Below, piece after piece: positions 5,940-8,384 of a stretch of DNA of 8,384 bases. Numbering within the stretch: the first letter of the stretch is position 1; each line of letters begins with the position of its first letter. Location: positions 1-8,384 of the forward strand of contig JBDSLU010000077.1 of NCBI GenBank assembly GCA_039916225.1. Direction: 5' to 3'. The position numbers were made by a program, and so were the translations under genes. The DNA is from JBDSLU01 sp039916225 (GTDB lineage: Bacteria > Acidobacteriota > Vicinamibacteria > Vicinamibacterales > Vicinamibacteraceae). Under the pieces are notes generated by a model. It did no database searches. It worked only from the letters and a program-made list of their open reading frames with translations, and had not been told where the DNA came from.

Positions 5940-6845
5940 ATGGACGTCGGCCGCTTACGCGCTTCCGCCCATCGTGTGGCCTTCCGCTTCATGCGGCCAG
6001 GCTCGGTGCCGACGCCAGGCGTCCATCGCTCGCTCTTCCGCGGGCACGGCTTGAACTTCGCCGGCTACCGCGAGTACCAGCACGGCGACGACATCCGCAT
6101 GGTCGATTGGAACGTCACCGCGCGGCAGAACCGGCCGATGCTCAAGCTGTTCGAGCAGGAGCACGCGACGGCGCTGATGCTGGTGCTCGACGCCAGCCCG
6201 TCGATGACCGGGCCACACCCCGACAAGTGGGAAGCGGCCGCCGCCCTGGCCGTGCTGTTCGCGTTCGTCGGCGCCCGCGACGGCGAGCGCATGGGACTGG
6301 CCGTCACCGGCGAGAAGGGCCTGGCGTTCCCGCCGCGCCGCGGCTTCGCCCACGCCACCCGCATCGCCCATCGATTGGAACGGCCCTTCGCGGGCGCGAC
6401 ACCTTCGAGCGCTGCCGCGACAGGCGGTCCCGCCGCGGCACGGACGACGGCGCTCGATGAAGGCGTCCATCGGGCTTTGCGCAGCCTGCGTACGCCCGGC
6501 GTCCTCGTCATCGTCTCGGACTTTCTCGGCACGCGCTGGGACGCGGCGATCCGCGAGGCGGTGCGCCGCCACACCGTCGTCGGCCTGACCATCTCCAGTG
6601 CCTTCGAGCACGAGCTGCCGGCCGCTGGCCTGGTGCGGATCCAAGACGCCGAATCCGGGGCGACGCGCTGGATCGACAGCGGCTCGGCCCGGGTCCGCGC
6701 CGCCTACGCACAGCGGTCGATCGCGCTCCGCAGCGAGATCCGCGCCCGGCTCGTCGACGCCGGTGCGGTACCGGTCTCGGTCCGCACCGATCGTCCGCTC
6801 GTCGGCCAGCTGGCCAGCATCTGCCGCGTCCGAGGCGCCGCATGA
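5940..6845 (+). CDS. DUF58 family protein (VWA-like, MoxR partner)
   Basis: The protein has 301 residues. The DUF58 signature is clear: GVHRSLFRGHGLNF (27-40), YREYQHGDDIRMVDW (43-57) and TARQNRP (60-66). DASPSM at 84-89 follows, a DxSxS metal-site-like motif (D84, S86, S88) of the VWA fold. VIVSDFLG is a second conserved VWA strand, supplying an Asp later in the fold. No TM helix or signal is visible, so it should be cytoplasmic. DUF58 proteins accompany MoxR ATPases in aerotolerance-type operons; their biochemical role is poorly defined. ATG 5940 is supported by AAGGA; alternative upstream starts would translate repeat sequence. The stop overlaps the next start (ATGA). The distance from the MoxR gene is unusual for this pair. 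Confidence 0.95.
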   Translation: MDVGRLRASAHRVAFRFMRPGSVPTPGVHRSLFRGHGLNFAGYREYQHGDDIRMVDWNVTARQNRPMLKLFEQEHATALMLVLDASPSMTGPHPDKWEAAAALAVLFAFVGARDGERMGLAVTGEKGLAFPPRRGFAHATRIAHRLERPFAGATPSSAAATGGPAAARTTALDEGVHRALRSLRTPGVLVIVSDFLGTRWDAAIREAVRRHTVVGLTISSAFEHELPAAGLVRIQDAESGATRWIDSGSARVRAAYAQRSIALRSEIRARLVDAGAVPVSVRTDRPLVGQLASICRVRGAA

Positions 6846-7939
6846 TCGGCGTCGCCGCGGCCTCGCTGATCCTCGCCCTCCAGGCCGGGTCGGGCCCGTC
6901 GGCCGGTTCACCCGCGCCGCCGCGCGCTCAACCGCGGGCTCAGCGCCAAGCCGAGCCCCGGGCTCTGCCTACGCCTCTGCCCGCGACTCTGCCCGCGACT
7001 CTGCCCGTGACTGTGCCCGTGACTGTGCCCGTGACTCGACCCGCGGCGCGGGCCCTGGCGCCCTTCGTCACGCAATTCCGGCTCGAGCCGGCCCGCGCCC
7101 GCATCGGCGATCGTCTGACACTGACCATCGACATCGACGCGACGGCGACGATCGAATCGATCCAGCCGCGCGTCGAGGAGCGGCTCGGCGAGTTCGACGT
7201 GCTGTCGATCGACTCGACGCCGATCGTGAAGGGCGACGGCACGTGGCACCAGACCTGGCGGGTCACGCTCGCCGCCTTCGACAAGGGCGACGTGCGGCTG
7301 CCGCGCTTCGCCATCGACTACACCGCGGCCGGCGGCCAGACGCTCGCCTACTGGGCCGAGACCGGCCTGAACGCCACGATCACGTCCCCGACCGTCACCG
7401 CCGACATGCCGCTGCGGCCGACCGTCGGCCGCCAGGATCCGCCGCCGCAGTCGCCGTGGCCACGCATCGCGCTGATCGGCGGCATCCTGTCGCTGGTCAT
7501 CGGCATCGCCTCGGTTCCGCTCGTCGTGTGGTGGCTGCGCGCGATGCGCCGGCGCCGACAGCTGGCCTTCTTCCGCCAGCTGCAGCGCGAGCTGGCCCGG
7601 ATCGGCGAGGCGCCGACGGGGACACCCGAGGAAGCCCGCGCCGCCTACACGCGAGCCGCCGAGATCCTGCGGCTCGGCGTCGGCCGTGTCGCCCCGGGCC
7701 AGACGGCGTCGCTGCCGTCGCCCGAGCTCGCCAGCCACCTGGCGCGCATCGGCGCCGAAGGCCTGCGCCTCGCCGCCAAGCTGCGGCTATCGCTGTCCGC
7801 GGTGGACGCCGTCCGCTTCGGCAACACCGCCCCGACGCCGCATCGCCACACCGCCACCATCGGCGAAGCCGGCGGCGTCGTGCAGTCGATGGGCGCCACC
7901 GCAGCGAACCAGCGCCCCCCGAAGGCGAGGGCCTCGTGA
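6842..7939 (+). CDS. BatD-like exported membrane protein
   Basis: The product has 365 residues. Residues 1-15 are hydrophobic and resemble a signal peptide or anchor ending near LALQA. A low-complexity Pro/Ala/Thr segment follows, including five LPxT or VPVT tetrapeptides (46-65). Residues about 74-180 form a beta-rich domain with the BatD-type pattern FRLEPARARIGDRLTL and later FDKGDVRLPRFAIDY, the oxygen-tolerance (BatD) architecture. A TM helix at about 209-233 is followed by a basic RRRR cluster. A cytoplasmic helical domain of about 120 residues then includes TPEEARAAYTRAAEILRLGV, like the C-terminal part of BatD/DUF4381 proteins. Such proteins are thought to act with BatA/BatB in the membrane. 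The start overlaps the DUF58 stop (ATGA), with GAGG at 6832-6835; its stop overlaps the GTG of the next gene. Assignment to BatD is by pattern and context. Confidence 0.85.
   Translation: MIGVAAASLILALQAGSGPSAGSPAPPRAQPRAQRQAEPRALPTPLPATLPATLPVTVPVTVPVTRPAARALAPFVTQFRLEPARARIGDRLTLTIDIDATATIESIQPRVEERLGEFDVLSIDSTPIVKGDGTWHQTWRVTLAAFDKGDVRLPRFAIDYTAAGGQTLAYWAETGLNATITSPTVTADMPLRPTVGRQDPPPQSPWPRIALIGGILSLVIGIASVPLVVWWLRAMRRRRQLAFFRQLQRELARIGEAPTGTPEEARAAYTRAAEILRLGVGRVAPGQTASLPSPELASHLARIGAEGLRLAAKLRLSLSAVDAVRFGNTAPTPHRHTATIGEAGGVVQSMGATAANQRPPKARAS
6977..7036 (+). repeat. Five 12-base tandem repeats encoding (L/V)P(A/V)T
   Basis: The units start at 6977, 6989, 7001, 7013 and 7025 with no gaps. 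They grade from CTGCCCGCGACT (first two) through CTGCCCGTGACT to GTGCCCGTGACT (last two), and a decayed sixth unit follows. They encode LPAT, LPAT, LPVT, VPVT, VPVT. Being 12 bases long, they can change copy number without shifting frame. They lie in the tether between the signal region and the beta domain, so spacer length is the likely effect. Confidence 0.95.
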
Positions 7940-8384
7940 CGCTGCCCACGTGGCTCGTCGATGTCGTCCAGTTCGCGCATCCCGCCTGGCTGGTGCTGCT
8001 GGCCGCGCCGCCGGTGCTCTGGCTGCTCCGCCGCCTGCGGCGCGCGCCGCTGCCGACAGTGTCGTCTCTCAGCTGGTTCGATTCGGTCCCGACGACCTGG
8101 CGCGTCCGCCTGCGCTGGCTGCCCGGCGTCTTCCGGACGCTGGCCTTCGTGCTGATCGTCGTCGCGCTGGCCGGGCCCGAGCGCATCACCCCGGCCCGGG
8201 AAGGCGTCCGCCCCGGCCTCGACGTGCTGCTGCTGATGGACGTGTCGCAGTCGATGCGGGCCCGCGACGGCACCCCGGATCGGCTGGGCTCGGCGATCGC
8301 GCTGGCCCGGGCCGTGGTCGGGATCCGGCCGCGCGACCGCATCGGCGTCCTGCTGTTCGCCGGCGACCACGCGATTGCGTGTCC
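7936..8384 (+). CDS. BatA/BatB-type VWA membrane protein (N-terminal part)
   Basis: The frame is open to the window edge; 149 codons are present and no stop is seen. The layout is that of BatA/BatB: a first TM helix (about 16-31, HPAWLVLLAAPPVLWLL), a basic loop, WRVRLRWLPGVFRTLA leading into a second TM helix (about 65-80) that ends ALAGPE, then the VWA domain. The metal-site motif is MDVSQSM with D102, S104 and S106. RPRDRIGVLLFAGDHA follows, the typical next element of BatA VWA domains. GTG 7936 overlaps the preceding TGA (GTGA), with GAGG at 7927-7930, and leaves a normal 15-residue lead before the first helix. The VWA domain would face the periplasm. The rest of the VWA domain and the usual final TM helix lie beyond the window. 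Confidence 0.93.
   Translation, partial: MTLPTWLVDVVQFAHPAWLVLLAAPPVLWLLRRLRRAPLPTVSSLSWFDSVPTTWRVRLRWLPGVFRTLAFVLIVVALAGPERITPAREGVRPGLDVLLLMDVSQSMRARDGTPDRLGSAIALARAVVGIRPRDRIGVLLFAGDHAIAC

Noticed and set aside
5833..5940. A 35-codon frame starting in the hairpin loop and ending TAATG at the DUF58 start
   Set aside because: It has no ribosome binding site and most of it translates the heptamer repeat. The TAATG junction is probably chance, although a coupling leader peptide cannot be fully excluded.

Overview
The window is GC-rich bacterial DNA, read almost entirely on the + strand. It suggests an Acidobacteriota-like organism, perhaps of the Vicinamibacteria type. This is inferred from three things recalled from memory: a membrane protein with the flanking modules of acidobacterial Ser/Thr receptor kinases, DUF4177-like triplicate proteins, and a CCAACTT/TTGGAAG heptamer repeat. 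No database search was possible, so the taxonomy is tentative.

Layout. The first 59 bases are the C-terminal tail of an upstream gene, followed by a strong GC hairpin (84-113) that reads as a terminator. A sigma70-like promoter candidate (138-166) then precedes a long co-directional cluster. The cluster encodes, in order: (1) an exported protein with three tandem DUF4177-like repeats (203-799); (2) a one-TM protein with the ends of an acidobacterial receptor kinase but no kinase domain (829-2448); (3) a coiled-coil lipoprotein with a LysM-like segment and a conserved C-terminal beta domain (2480-3634); (4) a membrane-anchored seven-bladed WD40 propeller (3631-4743); (5) a MoxR AAA+ ATPase (4740-5741); (6) a DUF58 protein (5940-6845); (7) a BatD-like membrane protein (6842-7939); and (8) the start of a BatA/BatB-type VWA membrane protein (7936 to beyond the window end).

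Genes 5-8 form a MoxR-DUF58-Bat module, the Bacteroides-aerotolerance-type family of envelope-associated AAA+/VWA systems. Genes 3/4, 4/5, 6/7 and 7/8 each overlap by four bases (ATGA or GTGA), which points to translational coupling and a single operon. The exception is the MoxR/DUF58 junction, usually tight in this family. Here it is split by about 200 bp holding a heptamer-phased inverted repeat able to form a long hairpin.

Working model (inference): the ATPase and DUF58 protein act in the cytoplasm and the BatD/BatA proteins in the membrane. The upstream lipoprotein, periplasmic WD40 propeller and kinase-less receptor would supply envelope-sensing or scaffolding parts. The receptor's four near-identical DETFVGR motifs are the most suggestive sign of an uncharacterised signalling or docking function.
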